Shown: positions 18,171-27,251, counted from the stretch's first letter. The stretch is 64,000 bases of DNA from Agromyces mediolanus (GCF_014648575.1 NZ_BMRJ01000001.1:1438218-1502217); one strand, 5' to 3'. Notes: generated by a model from the letters alone, not told the origin. Numbers and translations are program-made.

Positions 18171-18644
18171 TTAGGTGAGCCAGCACCGGTTGATCAAACC
18201 GGTGTTCGCCTCCTGCGCGGTGCGCACCGTCTCCGTGAACTCGCGGATCGGCTTGTCGGAGGCGGGGATCTCGACGACCTTCCAGCCGACGACCGTGAAG
18301 TCCTCGTTGAACGCCTGCACGATGCACGCGGTCTCGTTGCCCGCGGGCACCGAGAGCTGCCAGGTCACCTCGACGGCGCGCTCGTCGGGCTGGAGCACGT
18401 GGCCGAGGTCGGTCGCCTGGATCTGCGGCTTGCTGCCGTCGAGTCCGGCCCACACGACCCAGGCGACGAGCACGATCGCGACGGCGGCGCCGCCGAGCAC
18501 GAGCAGCAGCCGGTCGCGCGATCGGTTGCGCTTCGTGCGACCGTAGCGGGCCTCGATCGCCTCGGAGGGCGCCGCGGGGGTGTCGGCATCGGCGGGCGAC
18601 CGTTCGTCGCTCGGGGCGGATGCCGCGGCGTCGGCAGGGCTCAC
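18171..18644 (-). CDS. DUF4307 membrane-anchored protein
   Basis: 157 residues: a Pro/Ala/acidic N-terminus, the motif EARYGR followed by basic KRNRSRDR, one membrane helix (about residues 46-66), then an outside domain with VTWQLSVPAGNETACIVQAFNEDFTVVGWKVVEIP and a terminal C near the end. This matches DUF4307, which lies next to greA across actinobacteria. Function unknown. It is divergent from the small membrane protein gene, the two sharing a compact overlapping promoter region. Confidence 0.85.
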   Translation of the reverse strand: MSPADAAASAPSDERSPADADTPAAPSEAIEARYGRTKRNRSRDRLLLVLGGAAVAIVLVAWVVWAGLDGSKPQIQATDLGHVLQPDERAVEVTWQLSVPAGNETACIVQAFNEDFTVVGWKVVEIPASDKPIREFTETVRTAQEANTGLINRCWLT

Positions 18645-18669
18645 TCGGGCTCCTTCGAGGTGGATCGAC

Positions 18670-18687
18670 TAGGCTGCATCCAGCCTA
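18670..18687. promoter_or_regulatory. overlapping divergent -10 elements
   Basis: A perfect dyad TAGGCTG-CATC-CAGCCTA gives one TAGGCT hexamer per strand; each lies about 37 nt before the start codon of the gene it faces (18712 plus, 18644 minus). The two polymerase sites overlap and cannot both be filled. Confidence 0.6.
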
Positions 18688-18711
18688 ACGCCGCCCCCTG
18701 AAGGGATCCCG

Positions 18712-19038
18712 ATGTTCCTGTCCTCCGCCGTTCCCGCGCTCTCCGCCGTCGTCGTCGCGGCAGAGAAGGAGGAGTTCGACCCGAACACGGTGACGCCCGG
18801 CGTCATGGGCTTCGTCGTCACCTTCCTCGTGGCCGTCGCGGTGCTGCTGCTCATCCTCGACATGACCCGCCGCATCCGCCGCACGAACTACCGTGCGCAG
18901 GTGCAGGAGCAGCTCGACGCCGAGGAGCGCGCCGAGGCCGAGGGCGCCGCGGAGTCGAGCGACGCGGGCGAGCCCGCGGCCGCCGGCGCGGATGCCTCGG
19001 ACGCTCCCGCCGAGCCCGGCGCCGCGAAGCGCGACTGA
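18712..19038 (+). CDS. Small single-pass membrane protein of the greA-uppS block
   Basis: 108 residues: a short hydrophobic N-terminus, the conserved FDPNTVTPGVMGFVVTFLVAVAVLLLILD helix, then RRIRRTNYRAQVQEQLDAEE and an acidic/Ala tail. It is the family that in Mycobacterium tuberculosis lies between mca and a DUF255 gene (Rv1083 position). Function unknown. Here it is directly divergent from DUF4307 because mca is absent. Confidence 0.82.
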   Translation: MFLSSAVPALSAVVVAAEKEEFDPNTVTPGVMGFVVTFLVAVAVLLLILDMTRRIRRTNYRAQVQEQLDAEERAEAEGAAESSDAGEPAAAGADASDAPAEPGAAKRD

Positions 19039-19054
19039 CCGCGCGACCGGCGGG

Positions 19055-19861
19055 TCAGCCCGCGTTGTAGGAGGGCGCGAGCGCGATCAGCAGCGTGGCG
19101 GTCCAGTGGCACATGAAGGCGAGCACCGTGCACACGTGGAAGATCTCGTGGAAGCCGAAGTGCCCGGGCCACGGGTTCGGTCGTTTCACGCCGTAGACGA
19201 CCGCGCCGATCGTGTAGAGCACGCCGCCCACGATCACGAGCACCATCATCGCGACGTTCGCGGCGAGCAGATCGCCGAGGTACATGACCGCGGCCCAGCC
19301 GAGCAGCAGATAGAGCGGCACGTAGAGCCAGCGCGGCGCCGTGATCCAGAAGACGCGGAAGCCGATGCCGAGCAGCGCGCCGGCCCAGACGATCGCGAGC
19401 AGCACGAAGCCCTTCTCAGGCGGCAGCGCCAGCACGGCCAGCGGGGTGTAGGTGCCCGCGATGAGCAGGAAGATGTTCGCGTGGTCGATGCGCTTCAGGA
19501 TGACCTTGGTGCGCGGCTTCCAGTTGAAGCGGTGGTAGAGCGCCGAGTTGCCGAAGAGCAGCATCGAGGTGAGCATGAAGACCGCCGAGGCCCACTTCGC
19601 CGGGGCGCCGTGGGCGAGGGTGATGAGCACGATGCCCGCGGCGATGGTGACCGGGAAGGTGCCCGCGTGGATCCAGCCGCGCCAGCTCGGCTTCAGCTCG
19701 GCCGGATTGGCGAGCGAGGCGTCGAGGAGCGGGATGTTCGGCAGCTCGGGGCCGCGTCCCTCGTCGCGGGCGACCGCGGCGTCGGAGGCGTCGAGCTCGG
19801 CGAGCGGGTGCTCGAGCCGCTCGGCGACGTCTTCGGGCTCGCGCGCGTCGGTGGGGGTCAT
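19055..19861 (-). CDS. Hemolysin III family (PAQR-like) membrane protein
   Basis: 268 residues, seven hydrophobic helices after a 55-residue acidic N-terminus. Family features are KPSWRGWIHAGTFPV near the first helix, NSALYHRFNWKP with the conserved Ser and His, a central Asp in LKRIDHANIFLLIAGTYTP, and the C-terminal FGFHEIFHVCTVLAFMCH, supplying the His pair. The S-H-D-HxxxH set is the metal-site pattern of PAQR/CREST hydrolases. The family name from early haemolysis assays does not mean toxin here. Leaderless start. Confidence 0.92.
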   Translation of the reverse strand: MTPTDAREPEDVAERLEHPLAELDASDAAVARDEGRGPELPNIPLLDASLANPAELKPSWRGWIHAGTFPVTIAAGIVLITLAHGAPAKWASAVFMLTSMLLFGNSALYHRFNWKPRTKVILKRIDHANIFLLIAGTYTPLAVLALPPEKGFVLLAIVWAGALLGIGFRVFWITAPRWLYVPLYLLLGWAAVMYLGDLLAANVAMMVLVIVGGVLYTIGAVVYGVKRPNPWPGHFGFHEIFHVCTVLAFMCHWTATLLIALAPSYNAG

Positions 19862-19867
19862 GCACCA

Positions 19868-19873
19868 AGCGTA
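19868..19873 (-). promoter_or_regulatory. leaderless-type -10 TACGCT
   Basis: Minus-strand TACGCT ends 6 nt before the ATG of the hemolysin III gene. Confidence 0.6.
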
Positions 19874-19921
19874 GGGCGTCGGCCATCACGATCCGCTGTG
19901 AGTGTCGGCCCCGGGTGGGGG

Positions 19922-19927
19922 TAGCGT
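19922..19927 (+). promoter_or_regulatory. leaderless-type -10 TAGCGT
   Basis: TAGCGT ends 6 nt before the GTG of uppS. With the opposing TACGCT at 19868, the two divergent genes both appear leaderless within 72 bp. Confidence 0.6.
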
Positions 19928-19933
19928 AGTCGG

Positions 19934-20719
19934 GTGCAGAACAGCGATCGGTCCCTTGGTCGCGGTCTCCTCTACCGGATGTATCAACGGCGCCTGCAGC
20001 GGGGCCTCGGTCCCGGGTCGGTGCCGCGGCACGTCGCGATGATCATCGACGGCAACCGGCGCTGGGCGAAGCAGCTCGGCTACGACACCGCGGCCCACGG
20101 GCATCGGGCCGGCGCGGCGAAGATGCGCGAGTTCCTGGAGTGGTGCGACGACCTCGGCATCCGCGTGGTCACGCTCTACCTGCTGTCGAGCGACAACCTC
20201 AGCAACCGCGCCCCCGACGAGCTGGCCGACCTCATCGAGATCATCGCCGAGCTCGCCGAGGAACTCAGCCACTACCGCGACTGGCGCGTGCAGCACGTCG
20301 GCAGCGACGCCGGCCTGCCCGAGCCGCTCGTGGCCGCGCTCGACGCCGCCGAGCACCGCACCGCCGACAAGCGAGGCCTGCACGTGAACCTCGCCGTGGG
20401 CTACGGCGGGCGCACCGAGATCACCGATGCGATGCGGGCGATCGTCGCCGCGCACCACGCCGAGGGCCGCAGTCTGGAAGACCTGGCCGAGCGGCTCACG
20501 CCCGACCTCATCGGCGAGCACCTCTACACCGGCGGTCAGCCCGATCCCGACCTCGTGATCCGCACCTCGGGCGAGCAGCGGCTCAGCGACTTCATGCTGT
20601 GGCAGTCGGCGCACAGCGAGTTCTACTTCGTCGAGGCGCTCGGACCCGATCTGCGCAAGGTCGACTTCCTGCGCGCCCTCCGCGACTACGCCAAACGGCA
20701 CCGGCGCTTCGGCGGCTGA
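19934..20719 (+). CDS. uppS: cis-prenyl diphosphate synthase (isoprenyl transferase)
   Basis: Condenses isopentenyl diphosphate units in Z configuration, giving the lipid carrier for cell-wall synthesis or a shorter Z-prenyl diphosphate. 261 residues; catalytic Asp in MIIDGNRRWAKQ, then HRAGAAKMREFLEWC, SSDNLSNR, VGYGGRTEITDA, and the end motif PDLVIRTSGEQRLSDFMLWQ with SEFYFV. Position next to hemolysin III corresponds to Rv1086 of M. tuberculosis, a Z-farnesyl diphosphate synthase, so the product length here is uncertain. GTG start. Confidence 0.94.
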   Translation: MQNSDRSLGRGLLYRMYQRRLQRGLGPGSVPRHVAMIIDGNRRWAKQLGYDTAAHGHRAGAAKMREFLEWCDDLGIRVVTLYLLSSDNLSNRAPDELADLIEIIAELAEELSHYRDWRVQHVGSDAGLPEPLVAALDAAEHRTADKRGLHVNLAVGYGGRTEITDAMRAIVAAHHAEGRSLEDLAERLTPDLIGEHLYTGGQPDPDLVIRTSGEQRLSDFMLWQSAHSEFYFVEALGPDLRKVDFLRALRDYAKRHRRFGG

Positions 20720-20828
20720 GCCCGCTCGCGACTCCGCCGCACGTGCGGCCGAGCCGTCCGGGCGGTCGGTACGAGCGCTGTTCGCCCCGCGAGCGCTATC
20801 CTCAGTGCTGGACTTGCGGAAGGGGCCC

Positions 20829-21947
20829 ATGAGCATCGAGGAGTACGCCGCCGGCTTCACGGAGGAGCCGGGCTATCTCGACTACGGTCGAGTCGGTCCG
20901 ATCGCCTCCGTCGCGGCGGAGGAGACGCTGGCGCTCACGCAGGTGCTCGCCCGCGCCAGGCACGGCAGCCTCGACGTCATGCGGGAGCAGGACGCCCGGG
21001 TCCGCGACGCGGCATCCGCGCTCCTCGGGCTGCCGAGCGAGCAGATCGTGGCGCAGCCCAACACGACGCAGGGGCTCATGCACGCGATGTTCGGCCTCAC
21101 GGGCGGTGTGCTGCTCTCGGCGGGCGAGTTCCCGAGCCTGCCCATCGCGGCCGTGCGCGCCCGGGAGGCGCTGCACGCGATCACGCCGGTGTGGCTCGAG
21201 ACCGACCACGGCAAGGTCACCCCGGCGCGCATCCGCGAGCAGCTCGACCCGAGCGTGAAGGCCGTCGCGGTCAGCCTCGTCGACTCCCGTACCGGCTACC
21301 TGTGCGATCTCGAGGGCATCCGCCAGGTCATCGGCGACCGGCTCCTGATCGTCGACGCCATCCAGGGCTTCGGCGTGGTCGACGCGCCGTGGGCGCTCGC
21401 CGACGTCGTCGTGACCGGCGGGCAGAAGTGGTGCCGCGCCGGCTGGGGCACGGGCGTCCTCGCCCTCAGCGAGCGCGCGCTCGACCGGCTGACGCCCGTC
21501 TTCTCCGGCTTCACCGGCACGGAGGAGGACGAGCCCTGGGGCGAGGTGCCGCCGCCGGCCTCGTCGGCCCGGGCGTTCCGGGTGACGAACCCCGACCCGA
21601 TCGCGGAGGCCCGCTTCGCCGTCGTGCTCGAGCAGCTCGCCCGCGTCGGCGTGCCGCAGGTGAACGCCGCGGTCGCGGAGCGCGTGAGCCGGGTGATCGA
21701 GCTCGCCGACGAGTTCGCGATCGCCGTGGCCTCGTCCCGGGACGAGCACGAGCGCGCCGGCATCGTCGTGCTCGAACCGCTGGCCGAACAGGCGACGATC
21801 CTCTCCGCCTCCCTGCACAACCACGGCGTCACCGCCACGAGCCGGCAGGGCCGGGTGCGGCTGAGCGTGCACGCGGGCACCACCGAGGAGACCCTCGGCA
21901 TGCTCCGCGATGCGCTCGTCTCCTACTCGACCGCCGCCAGCTACTGA
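20829..21947 (+). CDS. Aminotransferase class V-fold PLP protein
   Basis: 372 residues of PLP fold type I. The PLP lysine is in VTGGQKWCRAGWGTGVLAL, preceded by the cofactor Asp in LLIVDAIQGFGVVD, and PNTTQGL provides the phosphate loop. It resembles the cysteine-desulfurase/isopenicillin-epimerase branch but I cannot name the substrate. I start at ATG 20829 with GGAAGGGG eight bases upstream; a GTG 24 bases earlier is also in frame but lies too close to the likely -10 TATCCT. Stands alone between uppS and phoH. Confidence 0.85.
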   Translation: MSIEEYAAGFTEEPGYLDYGRVGPIASVAAEETLALTQVLARARHGSLDVMREQDARVRDAASALLGLPSEQIVAQPNTTQGLMHAMFGLTGGVLLSAGEFPSLPIAAVRAREALHAITPVWLETDHGKVTPARIREQLDPSVKAVAVSLVDSRTGYLCDLEGIRQVIGDRLLIVDAIQGFGVVDAPWALADVVVTGGQKWCRAGWGTGVLALSERALDRLTPVFSGFTGTEEDEPWGEVPPPASSARAFRVTNPDPIAEARFAVVLEQLARVGVPQVNAAVAERVSRVIELADEFAIAVASSRDEHERAGIVVLEPLAEQATILSASLHNHGVTATSRQGRVRLSVHAGTTEETLGMLRDALVSYSTAASY

Positions 21948-22147
21948 CCGCCCGCCGCTCCGGCTCGACGCCGTGCGCCGTGCGCGGTGCGCGGGGGATG
22001 CAGGTGAACGCCCGATATCCGCCCGCGTGTCGCTTCCAGGGTTCCCGCGAAACGGTCGTAGCTTCGCCTCAACGGGTAAATCACCTGTTCGAGTCGGCTC
22101 GTGACCGCTCGTAGGAGGATCGCCGGCCGGCGCGTGATCCGAGCGAA

Positions 22148-23551
22148 ATGCTCGGGGCGGGAGCGGTTGTGGCGTCATCGGTTACTCCTGAATCGGTCGG
22201 TCGTTCCGCTGGGCGTGCGAAGGCGCGCGACACGGCGGCCGAGCACGAGAAGCTCGCACAGGCCGAGCGCACCTACGTCCTCGACACCTCGGTGCTGCTG
22301 AGCGATCCGCGCGCGCTGTTCAACTTCCACGAACACGCGGTGGTGCTGCCCGTCGTGGTCATCACCGAGCTCGAGGCGAAGCGCAACGACCCCGAGATCG
22401 GCTACTTCGCGCGGCAGTCGCTGCGACTGCTGGACGAGCTGCGGATCGAGCACGAGCGGCTCGACTTCCCCATCCCGGTCGGCGAGGGCGGCTCGCTGCG
22501 CGTCGAGCTCAACCACTCGAACCCCTCGGTGCTGCCGAGCGGACTCCAGCTCGGCGACAACGACTCCCGCATCCTCGCCTGCGCCGCGAACCTGCAGGCC
22601 GACGGGGTGCCGGTGACGGTCGTCTCCAAGGACCTGCCCCTCCGCGTGAAGGCCGCCTCGATCGGCCTCGATGCGCAGGAGTACCGGCACGAGCTCGCCA
22701 TCGACTCCGGCTGGACCGGCATGGCCGAGATCACGCTCGGCTCGAACGACATGGCGCGGCTCTACGAGCGCGAGACGCTCACGACGAGCACGGTGGAGGG
22801 GATGCCGATCAACACCGGGCTCGTGCTGCACTCGGACCGCGGCTCGGCGCTCGGCCGGGTCGTGGGGGAGCGCGAGGTGCGGCTCGTGCGCGGGGACCGC
22901 GAGGTGTTCGGCGTGCACGGCCGTTCGGCGGAGCAGCGGCTCGCGATCGACCTGCTGCTCGACTCGGAGGTCGGCATCCTCTCGCTCGGCGGCCGAGCGG
23001 GCACCGGCAAGTCGGCGCTCGCGCTGTGCGCCGGGCTCGAGGCGGTGCTGGAGCGCCAGCAGCACAAGAAGATCATGGTGTTCCGCCCGCTCTACGCGGT
23101 CGGCGGCCAGGAGCTCGGCTACCTGCCCGGCGACCAGGGCGAGAAGATGAACCCCTGGGGGCAGGCGGTGTTCGACACCCTCGGCGCGCTCGTCTCGCAG
23201 AACGTGCTCGACGAGGTCGTCGAGCGGGGCATCCTCGAGGTGCTGCCCCTGACCCACATCCGCGGGCGCTCGCTGCACGACGCCTTCGTGATCGTCGACG
23301 AGGCGCAGTCGCTCGAACGGAACGTGCTGCTCACGGTACTGAGCCGGATCGGCCAGAACTCGCGGGTCGTGATGACGCACGACGTCGCCCAGCGGGACAA
23401 TCTGCGGGTGGGCCGGCACGACGGCGTCGCCTCGGTGATCGAGACGCTGAAGGGGCATCCGCTGTTCGGCCACATCACGCTCACCCGCAGCGAGCGCAGC
23501 GCGATCGCGGCGCTCGTCTCGGAGATGCTCGACGGCAACGAGCTCGCGTAG
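22148..23551 (+). CDS. PhoH family protein with N-terminal PIN domain (PhoH2 type)
   Basis: 467 residues. Residues about 40-175 are a PIN ribonuclease domain ([51 protein letters not shown]). After a linker, the PhoH ATPase has Walker [31 protein letters not shown], Walker [12 protein letters not shown] and HDVAQRDN. PhoH2 proteins are RNA helicase/ribonucleases, often linked with toxin-antitoxin control. The start is uncertain: ATG 22148 has no ribosome site, whereas GTG 22169 has GGGAG five bases upstream. The 200 bp in front (21948-22147) contain no gene I can support. Confidence 0.93.
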   Translation: MLGAGAVVASSVTPESVGRSAGRAKARDTAAEHEKLAQAERTYVLDTSVLLSDPRALFNFHEHAVVLPVVVITELEAKRNDPEIGYFARQSLRLLDELRIEHERLDFPIPVGEGGSLRVELNHSNPSVLPSGLQLGDNDSRILACAANLQADGVPVTVVSKDLPLRVKAASIGLDAQEYRHELAIDSGWTGMAEITLGSNDMARLYERETLTTSTVEGMPINTGLVLHSDRGSALGRVVGEREVRLVRGDREVFGVHGRSAEQRLAIDLLLDSEVGILSLGGRAGTGKSALALCAGLEAVLERQQHKKIMVFRPLYAVGGQELGYLPGDQGEKMNPWGQAVFDTLGALVSQNVLDEVVERGILEVLPLTHIRGRSLHDAFVIVDEAQSLERNVLLTVLSRIGQNSRVVMTHDVAQRDNLRVGRHDGVASVIETLKGHPLFGHITLTRSERSAIAALVSEMLDGNELA

Positions 23552-23561
23552 CCGGTGCGAG

Positions 23562-23589
23562 GCGGCCCGGGGCTCCGGCTCCGGGCCGC
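23562..23589. terminator. bidirectional hairpin terminator
   Basis: Twelve-base arms with one mismatch and loop TCCG between convergent phoH and the PPOX-type flavoprotein gene. Confidence 0.8.
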
Positions 23590-23611
23590 TTCGCGTGTCG
23601 GGCAGGCCGGG

Positions 23612-24235
23612 TCAGTACATCCGTTCGGCGTAGCTCGGGCCGTAGTACTCCTCGAGCGCCGCGACGGACTCGCCCGGCCGTTCGAGCGCCTGGGCGATGA
23701 CGGCGCGCCGGGGCGCGGCGTCGGGGGTCCAGCTGGCGGCGTCCCAGGTCTTCGAGCGCAGGAACGCCTTCGAGCAGTGGAAGAACACCTGCTCCACGGC
23801 GACCTCGAGCACGAGCTGGGGCACATGTCCGCGCACGGCCATCCGCTCCGCGTACGGGACATCACGGAGCACGCGCGCCCGGCCGTTCACCCGCAGCGTG
23901 TCGCCGCGGCCGGGGATGACGAAGACGAGGCCGACGTTCGGGTTCTCGAGCACGTTGTGGAAGCCGTCGGCGCGCCGGTTGCCCGGGCGCTCCGGGATCG
24001 CGATCGTCGCGTCGTCGAGGACGAGCGCGAAGCCCGCCGGGTCGCCTTTCGGGGAGACGTCCGCGGCGCCCGAGGCATCCGCCGTCGCGATGAAGCAGAG
24101 CGGGGATGCCGCGAGGAACGCCCGGTCGAGCGCGTGCAGCCTCGTGCGCTCCTTCGCCTTCGCGGCGGGCAGCGGCGTGCCGATCAGGGCCTCGAGCTCG
24201 GCGCGGTCGGTGACTGGCGTGCCTCCGTGATCCAT
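23612..24235 (-). CDS. PPOX-type FMN-dependent flavoprotein (DR_2398/MSMEG_1061-like)
   Basis: 207 residues of the split-barrel pyridoxamine-phosphate-oxidase-like fold. Typical are FIATADASGAADVSPKGDP, the flavin-binding IPERPGNRRADGFHNVLENPNVGLVFVIPG and TLRVNGRARVL, followed by HCSKAFLRSKTWD. The RPGNRR and NP-VGL motifs place it with the DR_2398-type group, probably reductases using FMN or F420; substrate unknown. Leaderless start at ATG 24235. Confidence 0.87.
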   Translation of the reverse strand: MDHGGTPVTDRAELEALIGTPLPAAKAKERTRLHALDRAFLAASPLCFIATADASGAADVSPKGDPAGFALVLDDATIAIPERPGNRRADGFHNVLENPNVGLVFVIPGRGDTLRVNGRARVLRDVPYAERMAVRGHVPQLVLEVAVEQVFFHCSKAFLRSKTWDAASWTPDAAPRRAVIAQALERPGESVAALEEYYGPSYAERMY

Positions 24236-24241
24236 GCTGCA

Positions 24242-24247
24242 ACGCTA
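24242..24247 (-). promoter_or_regulatory. leaderless-type -10 TAGCGT
   Basis: Minus-strand TAGCGT ends 6 nt before the ATG of the flavoprotein gene. Confidence 0.6.
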
Positions 24248-24299
24248 CTCCGCCGCAGCACAGCGCGCCGGAGGGTCCGGGTTTCCGTGGCATTGCGGC

Positions 24300-24321
24300 G
24301 CTATCTCGATATAGCTAGAGT
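24300..24321 (+). promoter_or_regulatory. leaderless promoter with dyad for second padR
   Basis: Perfect arms GCTAT (24300-24304) and ATAGC (24311-24315) abut the -10 TAGAGT (24316-24321), which ends 6 nt before the ATG. The AT-rich dyad in a very GC-rich setting is a plausible PadR operator for autorepression. Confidence 0.6.
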
Positions 24322-24327
24322 TTGGGG

Positions 24328-24663
24328 ATGGCCGCCATCCGGATCACCGACGCCACCGCCGACGTGCTCGAATCACTGCTCGCCGCCGACGAAGCCACCT
24401 GGGGCCTTGCCGTCGTGAAGGGCACCGGCCGGCCGGCCGGCACCGTCTACCCGCTCCTGGAACGGCTCGAACGGGTGGGCTGGCTTGACTCCGAGTGGGA
24501 GGCCGATACGGAGCGGCCTGGGCCGCGACGTCGGCTCTACCGCCTCACCGGCGAGGGACGCGCCGCCGCGGCGCGGGCGATCGCGCACCGCATCGCCCGG
24601 CGGGCGGCCACCACGGCCATCCGCCCGGCGAGCGGCGTCGCGCACGCCGGGGCCGGCGCGTGA
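24328..24663 (+). CDS. PadR family transcriptional regulator
   Basis: 111-residue winged-helix protein: ITDATADVLESLLAADEATWGLAVVKGTGRPAGTVYPLLERLERVGWLDSEWE, then RRRLYRLTGEGRAAAARAIA. The GTVYPLLERLE helix is the PadR recognition-helix region. ATG chosen at 24328 because of the leaderless -10; a TTG two codons earlier lies inside the spacer. Its stop overlaps the start of a membrane-protein gene in GTGA, the same layout as the padR pair at 13233-13568. Confidence 0.87.
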   Translation: MAAIRITDATADVLESLLAADEATWGLAVVKGTGRPAGTVYPLLERLERVGWLDSEWEADTERPGPRRRLYRLTGEGRAAAARAIAHRIARRAATTAIRPASGVAHAGAGA

Positions 24664-25763
24664 GCGCCGAGGGCTGGCTGCGCGGGGCCCTGCTGCTGCT
24701 TCCGGACGGGCTGCGGCCGCGCTACCGCGAGGAGTGGCTCGGCTCACTGCGCGACGCCCACGAGCTCGACGTCCCTCGCGCCGCGATCGTTCGAGGCGCG
24801 TACCTCACGGCCCTCGGCACGCCGCGCTCGCCCGCCGCGTTCGGGCTCACCCCTGGCGAACTCGGATTCCGCCGCCTGCGCTGGGCGGCGGCGTGGTTCG
24901 CGGCGGCGCTGGTGCTGCTGAACGGCGGATGGCTCGTCCCGGGTGAGGCACTGCCGGCGCCGCTCGCGAGCCTCGTCTCGACCGGTCTCGCCGGGCTCGC
25001 CATCGTCGCGGCCGGGTCCGGCGCGGTCGCAGCCACGATCGGACTGCGGACGCTGCTGCCCGTGCGGCGGCCGTGGCTCGGCTGGTTCCTCGCCGCCGGC
25101 ATCGCGCTCGCCGGCGCCGCGGTCGTGCTCGCCCTGCTCGGCGTGTTCGCCCTCGCCTTCGCGCTGCTGCTCGGCTATGTCGCGGGACTCGGCCTCGTCG
25201 TGATCGCGATGGCCTGGCCCATCGCCCGCGAGCCCGCGCTGCGCCGCACCGTTCCCGGCATCCCCGCGCGGCTCGGCGTTCGGCGCTCGGCCCTGCTGGC
25301 GGCGGCGACGCTGCTCGCCGCCCTCGTCGTCGCCGTGCTGCACCTGCTCGTGTGGAACCCGATGGCGAAGGTTCCCGGCCTCGGTCTCGCCGAGATCTAC
25401 GCCGAGCTCGCCGCTCGCGGCGAGCATCCGTCGCTCGGCATCGGCTTCGTGATGGCCTGGGCGGCGATGTGGCTGCCGCTCGTGCTGCTGTTCCTCGCGG
25501 TGGCGGTGATCGGCCCGCGGGGACCGCTGCGGAACCTCGACGAGCGCCGAGTGGCGCGCTCCGCGCTCGCGGGGCTCGCCGGGATCGGCTTCGGCGTGTT
25601 CATCGCCGGCTTCAACCTCGGCATGTCGCTCGCCGACGCCTTCATGACCTCCGGCGGGGACGCCGCGTTCAGCGGTGCGCTGCTCACCGCCGCCGCCACC
25701 GTCGCGGGGGTCGCGGCCTGCCTCCGGATCATCCCGCACACCACGGCGCCGGCCGCCGGCTGA
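24660..25763 (+). CDS. Multi-pass membrane protein, PadR-coupled
   Basis: 367 residues: a short amphipathic N-terminus (GLRPRYREEWLGSLRDAHEL, resembling the start of many actinobacterial sensor-less membrane proteins) and about eight membrane helices. GTG start overlaps the padR stop by 4 bp. No catalytic motif seen. It may be the effector controlled by the PadR protein, as in the other pair at 12256-13568, although the two membrane proteins do not look homologous outside general composition. Confidence 0.7.
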   Translation: MSAEGWLRGALLLLPDGLRPRYREEWLGSLRDAHELDVPRAAIVRGAYLTALGTPRSPAAFGLTPGELGFRRLRWAAAWFAAALVLLNGGWLVPGEALPAPLASLVSTGLAGLAIVAAGSGAVAATIGLRTLLPVRRPWLGWFLAAGIALAGAAVVLALLGVFALAFALLLGYVAGLGLVVIAMAWPIAREPALRRTVPGIPARLGVRRSALLAAATLLAALVVAVLHLLVWNPMAKVPGLGLAEIYAELAARGEHPSLGIGFVMAWAAMWLPLVLLFLAVAVIGPRGPLRNLDERRVARSALAGLAGIGFGVFIAGFNLGMSLADAFMTSGGDAAFSGALLTAAATVAGVAACLRIIPHTTAPAAG

Positions 25764-25787
25764 GTCGGCGAAGCCGAGCCGGAACGA

Positions 25788-25824
25788 CGGATGCCCCGCG
25801 CCGACGAGCGGCACGGGGCATCCG
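25788..25824. terminator. bidirectional hairpin terminator
   Basis: Eleven-base perfect arms CGGATGCCCCG and CGGGGCATCCG with a 15-nt loop that can fold further, between convergent membrane-protein gene and fumC. The arm sequence resembles that of the 17551 terminator. Confidence 0.8.
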
Positions 25825-25835
25825 AGTGCTGAGCG

Positions 25836-27251
25836 CTACAACGCCTGCGGCGGGCGCGTCATGGAAAGCAGGTCGAGCGCCTCGTCGAGCTGGGCCTCGC
25901 TCAGCTCGCCGCGCTCTACGTAGCCGAGGTCGATGACGGCCTCGCGCACCGTGATGCCCTTGGCCACCGAGTGCTTCGCGATCTTCGCCGCCGCCTCGTA
26001 GCCGATGAGCTTGTTCAGCGGGGTCACGATCGACGGCGACATGCCGGCGAGGGCGGTCGCGCGCTCGGTGTTCGCCTGCAGCCCGTCGACGGTCTTGTCG
26101 GCGAGCACGCGCACCGAGTTCGAGAGCAGCCGGATCGACTCGAGCAGTGCGGTGCCCATGACCGGGATCTGCACGTTCAGCTCGAACGAGCCCGAGGCGC
26201 CGCCCCAGGCGACGGTCGCGTCGTTGCCGATGACCCGTGCGCAGACCATGAGCACGGCCTCCGGCACGACGGGGTTCACCTTGCCCGGCATGATCGAGGA
26301 GCCCGGCTGCAGGTCGGGGATGTGCAGCTCGCCGAGGCCGGTGTTCGGGCCGGAGCCCATCCAGCGCAGGTCGTTGCAGATCTTGGTGAGGCTCACCGCG
26401 ATGGTGCGCAGCGCGCCCGAGGCGTCGACGAGGCCGTCGCGGTTCGCCTGCGCCTCGAAGTGGTCGGCGGCCTCCGTGATCGGCAGCTCGGTCTCCTGCT
26501 GGAGGAGCTCGATGACGAGCTGCGGGAAGCCGGCCGGCGTGTTGATGCCGGTGCCGACGGCGGTGCCGCCGAGCGGGACCTCCGCGACGCGGGGGAGCGC
26601 GGTGCGCACCCGCTCGATGCCGAGGCGGATCTGGCGGGCGTAGCCGCCGAACTCCTGGCCGAGGGTGACCGGGGTGGCGTCCATCAGGTGCGTGCGGCCG
26701 GCCTTCACGACCCCGGCCCACTCGGCGGCCTTCGCCTCGAGGGACACGGCGAGGTGGTCGAGCGAGGGGATGAGCTCGTCGATGAGCGCGGCCGTGACGG
26801 CGATGTGCACCGAGGTCGGGAACACGTCGTTCGAGGACTGCGAGGCGTTGATGTGGTCGTTCGGGTGCACCGGGCGGCCGAGCTTCTCGGTCGCGAGCGT
26901 GGCGAGCACCTCGTTCATGTTCATGTTCGAGCTCGTGCCCGAGCCGGTCTGGTAGACGTCGACCGGGAAGTGCTCGACGAAGCCGTGACGGCCCGCGATG
27001 ACCTCGTCGGCCGCGGCGACGATCGCCTCGGCGAGGTCCTGCTCGAGCACGCCGAGTTTCGCGTTGGCCTGGGCGGCCGACTTCTTGATGCGGGCGAGCG
27101 CGGCGATCTGCGCGGGCTCGAGGCCGCTGCCGGAGATCGGGAAGTTCTCGACGGCGCGCTGCGTCTGGGCGCGGTAGAGGGCCTTCGCGGGAACCCTCAC
27201 CTCACCCATCGTGTCGTGCTCGATGCGGTAGTCGGCGGCGTTGTCCACCAC
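25836..27251 (-). CDS. fumC: Fumarate hydratase class II
   Basis: TCA-cycle enzyme interconverting fumarate and malate; iron-independent, homotetrameric class II. 471 residues. Landmarks: the N-terminal [48 protein letters not shown], the fumarate-lyase signature [12 protein letters not shown] with the catalytic Ser, and [12 protein letters not shown]. Start is one of two adjacent GTG codons (27251 or 27248). Upstream on the same strand are carbonic anhydrase, DUF4245 and xseBA; the 70-bp gap suggests possible cotranscription. Confidence 0.97.
   Translation of the reverse strand: MVDNAADYRIEHDTMGEVRVPAKALYRAQTQRAVENFPISGSGLEPAQIAALARIKKSAAQANAKLGVLEQDLAEAIVAAADEVIAGRHGFVEHFPVDVYQTGSGTSSNMNMNEVLATLATEKLGRPVHPNDHINASQSSNDVFPTSVHIAVTAALIDELIPSLDHLAVSLEAKAAEWAGVVKAGRTHLMDATPVTLGQEFGGYARQIRLGIERVRTALPRVAEVPLGGTAVGTGINTPAGFPQLVIELLQQETELPITEAADHFEAQANRDGLVDASGALRTIAVSLTKICNDLRWMGSGPNTGLGELHIPDLQPGSSIMPGKVNPVVPEAVLMVCARVIGNDATVAWGGASGSFELNVQIPVMGTALLESIRLLSNSVRVLADKTVDGLQANTERATALAGMSPSIVTPLNKLIGYEAAAKIAKHSVAKGITVREAVIDLGYVERGELSEAQLDEALDLLSMTRPPQAL

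Noticed and set aside
21948-22147. Possible riboswitch (c-di-AMP type) before phoH
   Set aside because: I compared the leader with remembered conserved blocks and found no match; no clear aptamer fold.
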